This document shows, piece by piece, positions 23,563-36,167 of a DNA stretch of 64,000 bases. The translations under genes were made by a program, and so were the position numbers. The stretch is taken from NCBI RefSeq assembly GCF_021155775.2, contig NC_060236.1, positions 20,758,519-20,822,518 on the forward strand, read 5' to 3'. How positions within the stretch are numbered: the first letter of the stretch is position 1; each line of letters opens with the position of its first letter. The notes beneath the pieces are model-generated. The model searched no databases. It worked only from the letters and a program-made list of their open reading frames with translations, and was not told the origin of the DNA. Source of the stretch: Neodiprion pinetum (taxonomy: Eukaryota; Arthropoda; Insecta; Hymenoptera; Diprionidae).

Positions 23563-25237
23563 ATAGCTCCGATCCACTATATCGAAATGCTGAAAATATT
23601 TATCGCTTTACTCTTGTTCTTGAAACATTATTATTATCTCCATGCACTTATATTTTCAGTTTAGAATTTTAGTTCTGTTAAAATGCGTCACTTGTGTGCC
23701 TGTACAAACTGAATACGCAGAATGATCAGCATTTGTATCGCAGTAAATTGAACTGCCTTGTTATATAAACAAAAATTGTCGTTTCCTTTGATTTCAAACA
23801 TTTTAAAATATGATCATCGTGATCATTTTAGGCTTACCAATACCATCCTATCTTATCGACATGTTTCCCTACGTGATTTACCATCCATCAGTATAACTGA
23901 CGTTTTATCGACGCTTGTTGCTAAAATGTTTACTTAAAAATGACGAAAAGTATCCCCGAAAGATGGCGCTCTACCAGCAATATTTTAGCAATTTTCTATA
24001 AAGTTATATTAGTATAAAGAAAAAAAGTTTTCGAATGGTCGGCGCAATGTTGAATGTTGATCAAAACCGGAAGCGTGAGAGCAAACGGCAGAGGGAACGG
24101 CATATGAATAGAAGAAGACAGCGATAGAAAACAGAGAGGAGCGTTTGTTATTTATCTTTTCTGACCACAAAGACGTTTTACATTTCCGCTTTAGATCGAA
24201 ATTGTGGCGGAATTTCCTATCACTCGTTGAATTTTTTTTCAACAGTTTCGCACGATATTGATGCATTTTCGACTGACTGAAACTTTATTCGACCGCAGGG
24301 ATATTGAAATTCACGAATAGAAAGAATTCAAAATTATCGCAACTTGAACTTTTCAGTTATCCCGAGGGGATTTTAAGAAAATTAGAAAATGCGAAAAAAT
24401 GTTGTTGAAATTTGAGCGGCTGTAACCGTTTCCTGCGAAATTTTCAGATAGTAATTGACTGCACAAGTGGGATTCGATAGCCGAAACAACCGGCACAGCA
24501 GAAAACTTAAACCGTCAATTACAATATCCCAATTATGTTCCGGCTTTCGGCGTCTGAAACCGGTTATGCATCGATCTGAGAAGAGAAAAAAGACATGGAA
24601 CAAAAAAATACAACTCTACTTAGAGCAATCCTTCGCCTTCCGCCATCAAACCCAGAATCTGAACTTCTCGGCTGTGTTCAAAAATCGATCGGATCGACGT
24701 TTTCGTGAGCATCATTTTTTTCAACCTCAAATGCAGGATAATTTGAAGGACGACAAGGATACCAGATGTATACAACATTGCAGATTGAGCCAATGCGAGC
24801 CGAATGTCGTGAATTTTTCGACTTTCGAAGACGTGGTAGTCCCCCAACTTCTTAACGCATTATCCACCTACCTCGGAACACTTGTTCTGTTGCTCTTTTC
24901 ATTTCCTGTGTTTCGATTTTCGGTTTAAACGTCGTCGGTGTCTTTAGTGTATGGATTGTTTAGAGAGCGTGTTTTGTAATTACTTGCTTACTATTAATTC
25001 CTTCGATTTCTTCTTGTTCACTTTTTACGTAATGATTCTCATAAGAGGTAAATAAATCAGCGAAGTCCGGTGTTAATGCGGGGTTTTGAACATCATTAAT
25101 CGTAACGATCGCGAATTATTTCTAATTCACTTGAATTGAACGAATAATGCCGGAATTGTTTCGAATCAAGTCGAATTCACAGAAATGACTTGAATTGATG
25201 ATACGTTAGGGTAGTTTATTTAATTTTCTTTTACTTT

Positions 25238-25708
25238 TCTTACGTACTCTTCGAAAAGTTAGTTTTTAGCCGCAAACGAAGCCTCGTGAAACCGGAACTC
25301 GGTAGAAAATTCTAAAAGGTGACTCATCTTGTTTAAATTTTTCAAAAACTCCAACCGAAATATCTCGAAACCTATACAAGTTACGAAGCTCTTCTTGGTT
25401 TCATTTGGTAAATAATCAAGTGTTCCTTACAAAATGTTCTGACTACTATGTGACATTAATTTTATCAGCTCAGAACATGGGTGAGATAAAAATTTACAAG
25501 GTAATAAGCATCTTCATTCTTTTATTCAATGCACTCAACTCATAACGTTCGTATGGAATGCAAGATGAACATTTAGGTGTATAGTAGTCTTGTCCCTTAT
25601 AGAACATTTGATTATCTACAAAATGAAACCAAAAACAACTTCCTAACTTGTATAGTTATGATAATTATGTTTGAGGCTAGGAACTAATTTTTCGAAGGGT
25701 TCATAAGA
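25238..25708. mobile_element. Foldback element with interrupted arms, upstream of ABCC copy 1
   Basis: Inner arms at about 25371-25450 and 25580-25657 pair through ctatacaagtta, ttggtttcatt, ataatcaa-tgtt and gactactat. Outer arms at about 25240-25290 and 25662-25708 pair through cttcgaaaa-ttagtt and tagcc-caaac. The arms are diverged, so it is older or less constrained than the element in the Pcyt1 intron. No transposase frame. Confidence 0.6.
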
Positions 25709-26799
25709 AAAAAAAAGTTTAAAAAAATCACTCTATCATACATCTATATAGGATTTTTGAGAAATCGTTTGTTATGAATCGTATATAGGTGTCGAAAACT
25801 ACAGCTAGTCTCGAATAATGACTAATCGGAACAGAATGAATGTCGATTTTTAGTACAAAAAAATGCTGTTTTATTTTGCTGCATCCTACACATTCAATAT
25901 AACAGTCCATGCTGTTTGTTTCATTTTTTATCAGTGCAGCTACATGCAAAAACGGGGAAATACCCGATGGACTGCGATATTCCGAGGGAAATTGCAAAAG
26001 TGAATTTGTACAGCTCACATACGAGAATTGCGAAAATCTGTAAGCTCTGTTTCTGACGAGTGCAAAATCTTGCTCTGTTTTCAAACTTGAATCGGTAAAT
26101 ACTCAATCATTTGTACGTATCTATATAGATGCGGTGAAAGATAATTACGATGGTATGTCTCATTCATGGTGTTTATACCTGTGACGTTTAGCGAATAATA
26201 ATATGACGAATTTGCTTTTCGTACCTCGGGTAAACACATGTAATTGCCTCTAATGTTCATATAAAATGAAAGTGAGAAATGATAAGGAAATTATTGTCTC
26301 TGTGCAGGTCGGTAACGATTGGCGAGATATAGTGACTGAGAATTATTTTCATTTAGCTCATTAGCGTTGGACCATTGGTATTCATTTTTATGTGGTAAAT
26401 TGTCTCGGTATTGAAAGTTTTTCATTTCGCATTTTTCTATTTTTCTAATAAAAAATTTGTTGAACCTACGCGTTTGTGTAAAACTAATGTAGAAAAATTA
26501 AGAAAAGCAAAAAATTCGTCTAATAATGTTTTTAAAGCTTTGTTAAAAAAAATACAAACTATTATGGTAAACCTGGTTTAATCTAAAACTGACGTATGTT
26601 GAGGTGCAATTATAATTTTATGAGATATTAATTAATCAAATCAAACCTTGAGTCCAAGTCCAAGAAACAAGGAAGATTGAAATCCCGCTATAATAAAAGA
26701 AAAGTATTATACTGCGAGATTGTACACTGTACATAGTGGAGGTGGAAAATTACAGTGAAGTCCTTAGCACAACAAACCGACATTATTACACACGTAAAC

Positions 26800-29700
26800 A
26801 TGAATAGCGAGGTGAAACATAGCCAAAAAAACCCGGAGGAAAAATCGAATTTTCTGAGTCTGTTAATCTTCGGGTGAGTAAATACAAAGAAAGTGATAAA
26901 AAAGTTTAGACATGAGGAAGTTGACGAAATGCAGGCAATGAGTTGAGTAAATACTGATTGATAAAACTTAACTTTTTAAGTTCGTTTTAGATATAGAGTG
27001 TAAAAATTTCTTCAGAATAAATTGTCAAATGCGTTAATTTTTTCTCTTCTTCTTGACTTACGAGAATATTTATCTTCAAAGAAATTATTGGGAAAACTAT
27101 TATTTCATGCGATTTAATAGAAATGAGTATTTAGAAAAAGGAGTCAAGAATTTTCGATTTCTCTAATCGCAAAGTTTGAGTAGATCATATTCTTTTGATA
27201 AAATCTAAACGACAGAATATAAAAATATTCACAATATTCACACAACAGGTGGATGGCACCTATATTTTGGAAAGGGGCGAAACGGGATCTACAAATAACT
27301 GACCTGCAGTACGATCCATTGAGAACAGACCAGTCCGAATACCTCGGTGATCTTTTGGAGAGGTAATTCTGTCCGCGCTTCACGTAACCAGAAAAATTAC
27401 GTTTTCTTTTTTCCATTTCGTACAGCCGTTCTGCAAAGTAACATTTTCCTTCTACCGTTAAAAGTCGATTTGATTCTCACTGATAAATATAGTGTTATAA
27501 ATAAAATTTTATATCATTCGATTTTATAAACTTCATTTCAACAGTTTGTATTAATTTCAGTGATGAATGAGAATTCATCGTTTCATAGAGTGTATTAATT
27601 TCAATTCTTCAACATTCGAACAGAGAATGGTCAAAAGAGTTACTAGAATCGGAGGCTGAGTTGACGCGAAAAGAGAACGGCGAAAAGAAGGCGAAAAGGC
27701 GGGCGAGCCTGACGCGGGCGATAATCAGGGCCTTCTGGTTCCCTTACATGTTACAAGGGCTGCTTTTGCTGGTTCAGTCAACGGCGTTGCACGTCTCTCA
27801 GCCTATGTTGCAAGAGTGGATAATCGGGTACTTCAACCATGGCGAGAAAAACCTCGTAACGCAAAGCGAGGTCCTCGTCTATGCCGGTTGCCTGGTAATC
27901 GTGACTCTCCTTGTCGTCTTTATAACTCACCACACGACTCTGCGCACGCAGCAAATTGGTATGCGAGTCAGGGTTGCTTGCTGCTCGATTTTGTACCGGA
28001 AGGTGAGATAATAGACAGTTTTTTCGATCGGGACGAAACTGAGCAAGATAGCTTTGGCAAGAGCAATTAATTGATATTATAATTTCGGGTCATTTTCACG
28101 AATTATGGAGTTTCGGAAGACTTGACGCTAAATGCCAGGCTTCCATTTCGTTCCATATTCACAGTGTGAGGTAAAATTTGGAATCAAGAATATTTTTTTT
28201 TTTTTAATTATGGGCACGGAGTTGGTTTAACGTGACAATTTTTTCCAAATGTTCGTTTTCGAATGAATAAAGGATCGCGTAAATATGAACATTAAATCCA
28301 CGTGGTCAATGGTGTTTTCTTTTTTTTTTATCAAATTCTCTATTGTTTCGTCAAATTTATATTCGAAGTCTATGTGCTCTTTTTTGTGGCGTTAAAGATT
28401 TATTTCCAGATCATCTGCAAGTTGAAATTCTAAGTATTTCCTTTGTTTATAAATTTATATCTTGAATACAGAACTTGGCGAGAACATTTGTCCACGTTAT
28501 GTTCATAATCGTAAACTGTTGCTGCAGCGGACTCCATTTTACGAAATATATGGTTGCGTAAATCAGTATAATGCATTGCTGCGTGCGATAAGACTAATTG
28601 ATATCATTCATCGTAGGCGATCGATGTTTGCTCGTAAAATGAAGTGATCGTCGAAGAATAAACTGCATAGATAAAGAAGGATTACGATACGATTATATTT
28701 GTGTTAACGATGAAACATACAGCTGATAATAAATGAGCTATGGCTGTTTAATTGTTTGTCGATCTTAGTACTTTCAAGCGTTAATTCTTTCTCCATATTT
28801 CCTTGCAGATTCTCCGAATCGATCAGGCTTCCTTTAACAACACCGCCTCTGGACGGGTTGCGAATTTAATCAGCAATGACGTTGCTCGGTTTGATATGGT
28901 CCCGGTATTTCTTCACCACATTTGGATAATGCCGATACAGGTGAGAATGAACACAAATTCACTCACATTTTCAGTATTTTTTGGAGATTAAAAAACTGAC
29001 ACGTCGATCTTACCCTGAAATAATCCTCCTCCTTTGTGAAGTCGGGCAACAGGACAAATGAGTTGATATAAACTCTTTCAAGATTTTGTCACACCCAGAA
29101 ACATCTTGAACTTTTCCAAAGTTTATCGCAAGTATCTTCAGTGATCATAACTTTCGCTAATATTGAAATCCTTAATGCGAGTGTGGTTAGGGCAATATGG
29201 CATCGGTTTTGGGTAACAGCTGATCGCTTTTGACAAATCTTATAATTATAGATGCATAAAAAACGTCGTCTAAGTTGTTGGTCTTTTATTTTGTGACATT
29301 GAATCATTGTGGAGTAAAATATATCATAAAAAACCGCTTTCATAATCAAATACAGGACTGCTGGTATAGTAGATTTATCACTAGATGGAGCCTTCCGAAT
29401 TTAAGGATCCCAACATTAAAGAGATCGAATTTTCCTGCTCAGAAAGATTGCCACTTTGCTAGTTAACTACTAATTATTTCAAGTCTTTCTTTGATTACAG
29501 GTGATGTTGATAGGATACGTGATGTGGCGATCTGTCGGTGTGGCTTCGTTGGTGGGAATCGGAACAATGATGTTACAGACGATACCGATTCAAGGGTATT
29601 TGAGTCACCTCAGCGCAAAGTTGAGGTCAAAGATTGCAGTGAAGACGGACGAGCGCGTGCATTTGATGAGCGAACTGATTTTGGGTATTCAGGTAAAATG

Positions 29701-32700
29701 GATTATTTTCTAATGATTTAAAAATTCTATTAATTGCGGACTTAAATGCGTTAAGATTCTCAATTTCCAGGTAGTGAAAATGTACTCGTGGGAAAAACCG
29801 TTCGAATCGATCATGTCGAAGGTTCGAGGTCTGGAAGTAAAACTGATCGGCTACACTTCATACTTGAGAGGATTCTATCTGAGCGTAATGGCGTTCTCCG
29901 AAAGAGTTTCGCTTTATTTAACCCTTATCACGTTTGTCATTATGGGGAATTCCCTCACTGCTCAAATCACCTTCGTTCTCGCCAGTCTGTTCAGCATTCT
30001 ACAATTCTCTTGCACAATCTGCTTCCCTCAGGCTATCATACAGGCGGGTGAAGCCAACGTGTCTTTGGATAGACTAACGGTAAATTAACCGATGTGGTTT
30101 CAATATTGTACCCAGCGGGTAATTTCCTAACGGTTAATTTACAGTACCCCAAACTTGACACAAATATTTAACGAATTGACTTTGCTTTATTCTCTTCGCA
30201 GGATTTCCTATTACTTGATGAATTCAAGCATACAGAAAATTTTGCCGTTACAACCGAAATCGAGAAGAATGGAGTTTCGAATAACACGGAGAGAATCAAG
30301 TCTCCGGGTCAGCAAACAAGAAACGAAGTTGGAATAGAGATGTGTAAAATTGCCGCTAACTGGGTTCACGGTCAGCTGCCACCGACGCTTTCTGAGGTCT
30401 CTTTGACCATAACTGCCAGGTCACTGTGCGCTCTGGTCGGTCCAGTTGGCTCAGGGAAATCGTCACTGCTTCATCTGGTGCTGGGTGAGCTGCCGATCAG
30501 AGCTGGAAGACTGTCATTGCTCGCCGGCGGAAATGGGTCGAAAACCAAGATCATCGATACTCGGGATATCCGCATCTCATACGCCAGTCAAGATCCATGG
30601 CTGTTCTCCGGTTCCGTTAGGGACAACATTCTTTTCGGTCACCCGTTTGACAAGGAAAGGTACCACGAGGTGGGTTCAAGTCATTTGTACTCAGTCAGCT
30701 TTCTGGACTTTGACCAGCTTAGCATATTCAGCAATATGCTTAGTGATGCGTTGTGAACCATGCCGATACTGTTCCAGGTAACCAGAGTATGCGCGTTGCT
30801 GAAGGACTTCGAGCAGCTTCCTCAGGGCGACTTGAGCTTTGTCGGGGAAAGAGGAGCGGCTCTTTCCGGAGGGCAGAAGGCTCGGGTCAATTTGGCCCGA
30901 GCGGTTTACAGAGACGCTGACCTCTACCTGCTCGACGACCCTCTAAGTGCAGTTGACCCTCGAGTTGGCCGGCACTTGCTCGAGGAGTGCATCAGTGGAT
31001 TCCTGAAAGGAAAAACCCGGATCCTTGTCACTCATCAGCTTCAATATCTCCAGAAGGCAGATACTGTCGTTGTTCTCAATCACGTACGCGTAACATGATC
31101 CACAGTCACAAAAATCGGAGTGTGGAAGATCTTTAAGAGGCTGTTTGCTTTCAGGGTTTCGTTGAACACCAGGGGACCTTTGCTGAACTGGCCAAATCGA
31201 ATTGTCACATTTTCGGTTCCGAGCTGTCTGACGAAAACAACGAAGCCGCTCACTGTAATGACAACAATTCCGACGAATTGGATTGCAAGGTATAGGTCGA
31301 TTCGACAAACAACAACCTTGGTTGTAATCAGACTGACTTTTCGGTCTAGACTTTTTAATTCGGTGGCTTTTTCCAGACGCAAACGACTAAATTTTGGGAT
31401 GAGCTGAAGTTGACGAGTCACAGAGTGGTCGAAGGGGCTATCGGAGATGAGGAAGCAGCGACTGGAAAAATGTCGAACAAAGTATACCAAGGGTACTTAA
31501 CAGCCGGTAATAGTTTGTGTTCGCTCATATTTATAGCAGCGATATTCATTGCTGGCCAAATAGCGGTGAGTGGAACCGACTACTGGGTCGCGTATTGGAC
31601 GAACCAGGAGACTCAGAAGATGGCGTCGATGGAGTCGACGGCAAATGTTGACTGTCGAGAAACGACGAACATAAAGTTATCGGACTTGAAGTGGTGCGAT
31701 GAGTTCAGATTGCTGAGTTCAAATCTTCCGATTTACATCTATACATTCTGCATTGCTGGTCTCGTTATTTTGACGACACTGCGAAGTTTCCTCTTCGTCA
31801 GGATGTGCATGAACGCAAGTTGCCAGATTCACGATTCAATGTTCAACAACATTCTGAGGGCTACAATGAGGTTTTTCAACACTAATCCGTCCGGTGAGCT
31901 GCGATGACAAAAGTGCTTGGGAATAATTACCTATTACCGGAAAATTAATGGTCTTATGATGTTATAATCGCTAGGACGGATCATGAATCGATTTTCAAAG
32001 GACATTGGAACGATGGACGAGGTGCTGCCAAAGGTAATGCTCGAGGCGCTTCAGATATTCGCTATTCTGTTGGGGATTATGGCGATGGTGGTAATTGTCA
32101 ACCACTGGATGATTATACCGACCGTGGTGATGGCGGTGGTTTTGTACGTGGTTAGAATCTACTACCTGAAAACAGCTTTGAACGTGAAGCGCCTTGAGGG
32201 CATGAGTAAGGGTGATCTTTTCAATAAAATTCGCTGTGTCCGTTCTCCGAACTGACCGCTCTTCTGCTTCAGCCAAAAGTCCGGTTTTCTCACACGTCAA
32301 TTCTACCCTCGCGGGACTTACGACCATCAGAAGCAGGGGAAAATCGGTACAGGAATTACTGATGCGAGAGTTTGACCGTCATCAAGACGCCCACACGGGC
32401 GCTTGGTACCTCACCATTGTCGCCTCGAACGCCTTTGGCTTCATTCTTGACCTCGTTTCCTGCAGTTTTATTGCCTGCGTTTGCTTCTCCTCAATCCTGA
32501 TGGACGATGGTTCGTACCTTTAGATTTTTATCCTCTGCTGCCAGTCTGATTAAGCATAATTTACAAATCCGGAATGCTCTAGAATCTTCACTATTCGCAG
32601 AAAGCACTCTTCCTGGTTCCGTCGGACTCGCCATTAGTCAATCGCTGATACTGACTGGCCTTGTTCAGTACGGTGTCCGGCAGAGCACAGAGGTTATCTC

Positions 32701-35700
32701 GCAGATGACCTCCGTCGAAAGAGTTCTACAGTACACTAATGACTTGCCCAAGGAGGGACCTTTCACCAGTAATAACACTCCCGCGTCGACTTGGCCTTTG
32801 AAAGGTGGTTTAATATTGAATAATGTCTCGATGAGGTACGTCGAGGACAAGCCACCGGTTCTTAAGGTATAATTATTAGCTCATTAAATGATAATGAATA
32901 TGATAACTCAATCTGGGATCTCTGAACGCATTCTCGATTTATTAATTGAGGATTAAATTACTGCTCGCATTTCCAGTTGGTCAATTTCATCCAATCTATA
33001 CGTATAGCTGTTTATTGTTAGAAATCTTCTCCGAAAGAAAACTTCTTATCTGTTGAGATTCACTGATTTTTGGATTTATAGTTCATACAGATTTAGATAC
33101 AGATATATGTGTGCCGTAGTGTTTGAAACATAAAGCTTTTCAGTATCTAAATTATTCCGGTCGATCAGTGTCCATGTGTTGACTATACGTTCAATCGCTG
33201 GATTAAATCTTATACTGGATATTGAATTAAGGTAACGTACTCCTTAATTATATTTCGAACGGTTGTTCAGAGGCATTATATTTAGTTTCCTGAGGATGTT
33301 GCCGTATGAGTTCGTTTGAAACAGGATGCGTATGGGTTTGAAGAACTCATTCAAAAATTGTTTTACCTGACTCGGAAAATCTAATTATATGTAGTCATGG
33401 ACTATTTTTCTATGGCGGTATAATATTTCCCAATGGAAAATTGTGGTGTCATTAGACGATCGATCGTATCTCTGAACACAGTGGTTTATTGTTTAAACGG
33501 TAGAACCTAAACTTGACGATAAACCCTGGCTGGAAGATTGGTATAGTGGGAAGAACCGGGGCTGGCAAGTCTTCCATAATATCAGCGTTGTTTCGGCTGA
33601 CTGAAGTTGGAGGTGAGAGTGAAATACAGCTGGATGGGATCGACACGAAGTCCATCGGACTGCACGAGCTGCGACCCAGAATTTCGATCATCCCTCAGGA
33701 GCCGATTTTGTTCTCGGCGAGTCTCCGGTTCAACTTGGATCCCTTCAACCAATTTTCGGATACCGAGCTTTGGGACAGTCTGCGGCAAGTTGAGCTTGGT
33801 GACGTGGTGCAGACCCTCGATTTCAAGGTCACCAGGGGCGGAGCAAACTTCAGCGTTGGACAACGCCAACTGATATGCTTAGCTAGAGCCGTTCTCAGGA
33901 GGAATCGAATCCTCGTTCTTGATGAAGCAACCGCCAATGTTGACCGAGGGTGAGTTTTACTGAAATCGGTTGGGTACATTTACCCAATGCACTATTTGTG
34001 GCCATCCAGTATAAATTTCTGCGCTTGAAAAGTTTACTTGTAAGGGGATAAATCGACGTGCCGACAAATTGAGCAGATCCTCAGACACGATATTAAAAAT
34101 AATCAAAATAATGCCGAAATCGTATCTTAACAATTTTTTTACTTAGAAAGTTGCGAATGACATCTTTTCGGCGTAAAGATTTATGTTAGAATTTATGCTT
34201 GTGTGATAATTCAGCAAAGTTAGAAAAGAAAGATGTAAGAATACGGAAGACATGGGATTCTGATATCAGCAGTGTACCATAACCTCAAAGTGAGTGAGAA
34301 TCTGTCGTAACTACGTTCAGTGTTTTCGTCAATTTTTACGCTCGCTTAATTTCTTATAATTACTGGATTCCTGAGCAGAATCCGAGTTCAAGCAAGTTTC
34401 GGGCAGAAGTTTTCAGTACAGCAGGATCTGGTTATAAGCAATTGTTCGGGGCTACAGGGAAACCAAGTTTGCAGAAAAGTCGTAAAATCTGGTTTCCCTA
34501 TTGCAATACATCGACGTAGCGTTCTCGATGTGTGCAACAGCGTCGGTGAAATGCGAAACATTAACGGATATAAGCAATCCTCTATCTCGCATAGCCACGT
34601 GGTATACTGATTGTAAGTGGTATAACGGCGTTTCGTTCGTGTTTAAAAAATCAAATATTCGTGATGGATAGATTAAACCTGATGATGTTTGATTTAATCT
34701 TGGTGATGCGTCTTTTATAAAATCTATCGAACGTATATTATTCTTTATGATCATTGAGAAATAATAAGACGAAAAATATTAATTACCTATTGAGTCGAAA
34801 TAAATAATATAGAAGTTGCGGAAGTACTAAAATTTTTATTAAACAAGAAATTATCTTTACGATCGGTAATATGTATATTTTACATAAATCCAAGAATTAG
34901 AAGAATAAAACCGTTTATATTCATTTTGACCTTAGTAATGATTTCATGAGCAGGTTTATGAGAGACAAAAGAGAACCTTTAAAATATACTCAGGATTTTT
35001 TTAACTCTAGCATTGGTAAAACCAATAGTAATTAAATGGCTAAAGCGACGCTAGAAGAGATTGCTTATAACCAGTTATGTTGCGCAAAACTTGGCCTTCG
35101 CTTGTGGGGGACCGCGCTGAGCAGACTTGTAAAAAATAGGAGGAATAATTGCTTATAACCAGATTGTTTACAACCAGATTTTGCTGTACTTGGTAAACTA
35201 TAATGTTTAAAAACTAGTGTTTACGTTGGCCAATAAGCATATCTGTAGGTACCATTTGTGGCTATAATCTCAAATTACATGTAATGAATATTGGCGATCG
35301 ACACTACCGCTCCAATAGCGCCATTTTCTTGTATACATAGCTATAGCATAACATAATAATTGACACCACGTGGCGCACTCCAATGGCAGTTACGTAAAAA
35401 TCCACCAGGTTCGCATGCTTAGTGCCGATCGCCAATAGCCACAACTGGTGGTAAAGTGACCAAATTCGGTACATCTCTTTGACTTCCCTTTTACCAGTAC
35501 CGGTTAAATGAAATTTTCAATCATTAGAACCGATGCTCTGATCCAAAAGGCCATCAGGCAGAGATTCACTGATTGCACGATACTGACGATTGCTCATAGA
35601 ATCAACACGATAATGGACAGTGACCGCGTCTTGGTCATGGCGGAAGGCCGTATCGTGGTGAGTGTGCTTATAATTGTGTGATTATAACTCTCTGTCATGG

Positions 35701-35964
35701 TGAGAATTCGAATATTTGAAAGACGATTTTTTTCACTCATTGTTGGTAATTCCCTTTTTACAGGAGTTCGGTCATCCCTATTCACTGTTGAAAAATCATC
35801 AGGACGGTCCGTTTTCGAAAATGGTCAAACAAACCGGCAGTTCGACGTCGAAAAAATTAATTGCCATCGCCGAGAGCGCTTATCAATTGACGAACTCTGG
35901 ATTGGAGGAAAATCTAAACGATACTTTAGTCACTAACAATCAAGATAACTCGACGTATTTGTAG
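26800..35964 (+). CDS. ABCC4-like: ABCC transporter copy 1, MRP4 / lethal(2)03659-like, complete, 1378 aa
   Basis: Exons: 26800-26873, 27249-27362, 27624-28002, 28809-28940, 29501-29692, 29771-30079, 30202-30669, 30778-31083, 31155-31289, 31377-31893, 31975-32205, 32273-32509, 32601-32866, 33504-33949, 35528-35657, 35764-35964 (4137 nt, all phases join). Short-type ABCC exporter (no TMD0): TMD1 about residues 70-390, NBD1 about 450-660, linker, TMD2 about 735-1070, NBD2 about 1105-1320. NBD1 has Walker A GPVGSGKSS (480-488), LSGGQ (585-589), Walker B LYLLDD (605-610) and His642 in VTHQ; Asp after the Walker B Asp is the usual degenerate ABCC site. NBD2 has Walker A GRTGAGKSS (1136-1144), FSVGQ (1236-1240) and ILVLDE (1256-1261). 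NBD2 D-loop reads NVDRGTD instead of the usual NVDP-TD. The tail ending MVKQTG...NSTYL fits lethal(2)03659. Predicted plasma-membrane efflux pump; substrate unknown. Start: first ATG before a conserved short first exon. Confidence 0.93.
34419..35186. mobile_element. TA-flanked non-autonomous DNA transposon in intron 14 of ABCC copy 1
   Basis: A 768-bp element with ends CAGCAGGATCTGGTTATAAG and, on the opposite strand, CAGCAAAATCTGGTTGTAAA, flanked by TA on both sides (34417-34418 and 35187-35188). TA target plus a CAG start fits the Tc1/mariner/pogo superfamily. The right end carries a second partial copy of the terminal repeat (about 35151-35166), and a further ttgcttataaccag lies near 35062. 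No transposase frame is seen. It is intronic and does not touch splice sites. Confidence 0.65.
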
Positions 35965-36161
35965 CGAATCGATTGCACCAGCAGCTTTAACGTTATCACT
36001 TCATTATCCATGCTTCATTATTTATAATTTTATACTACCATGCCTGAATTGTATTAGTACATGATTCGATGCAACATTGTGTTTCGAATCGATCATCGAA
36101 TATATGAAATATTCACATTTCAGTTCACACTCAGTTGAAACTATCACTGACAATTACTAAC

Positions 36162-36167
36162 AATAAA
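36162..36167 (+). terminator. Candidate polyadenylation signal of ABCC copy 1
   Basis: AATAAA about 200 bases after the stop codon at 35962-35964. Confidence 0.45.

Larger units (their letters stand above)
20265..26799. other. Region between Pcyt1 and the first ABCC gene
   Basis: 20870-21330 is strongly purine-rich on the plus strand. 21330-22160 and 22400-22700 are CpG-rich and are the best candidates for the Pcyt1 promoter, acting on the minus strand. A short perfect hairpin (tgaaatatat-aaga-atatatttca) lies near 22728-22751. Two foldback elements at 23235-23562 and 25238-25708 are listed separately. Open frames at 24382-24928 on both strands overlap and match no family I know. No supported gene. 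Confidence 0.5.

Noticed and set aside
24382..24928. Overlapping open frames on both strands (157 codons plus, 75 and 73 codons minus), the minus ones with hydrophobic stretches reminiscent of insect chemoreceptors.
   Set aside because: No receptor motif, no consistent splicing, stops in the connecting sequence, and the plus frame has no family resemblance.
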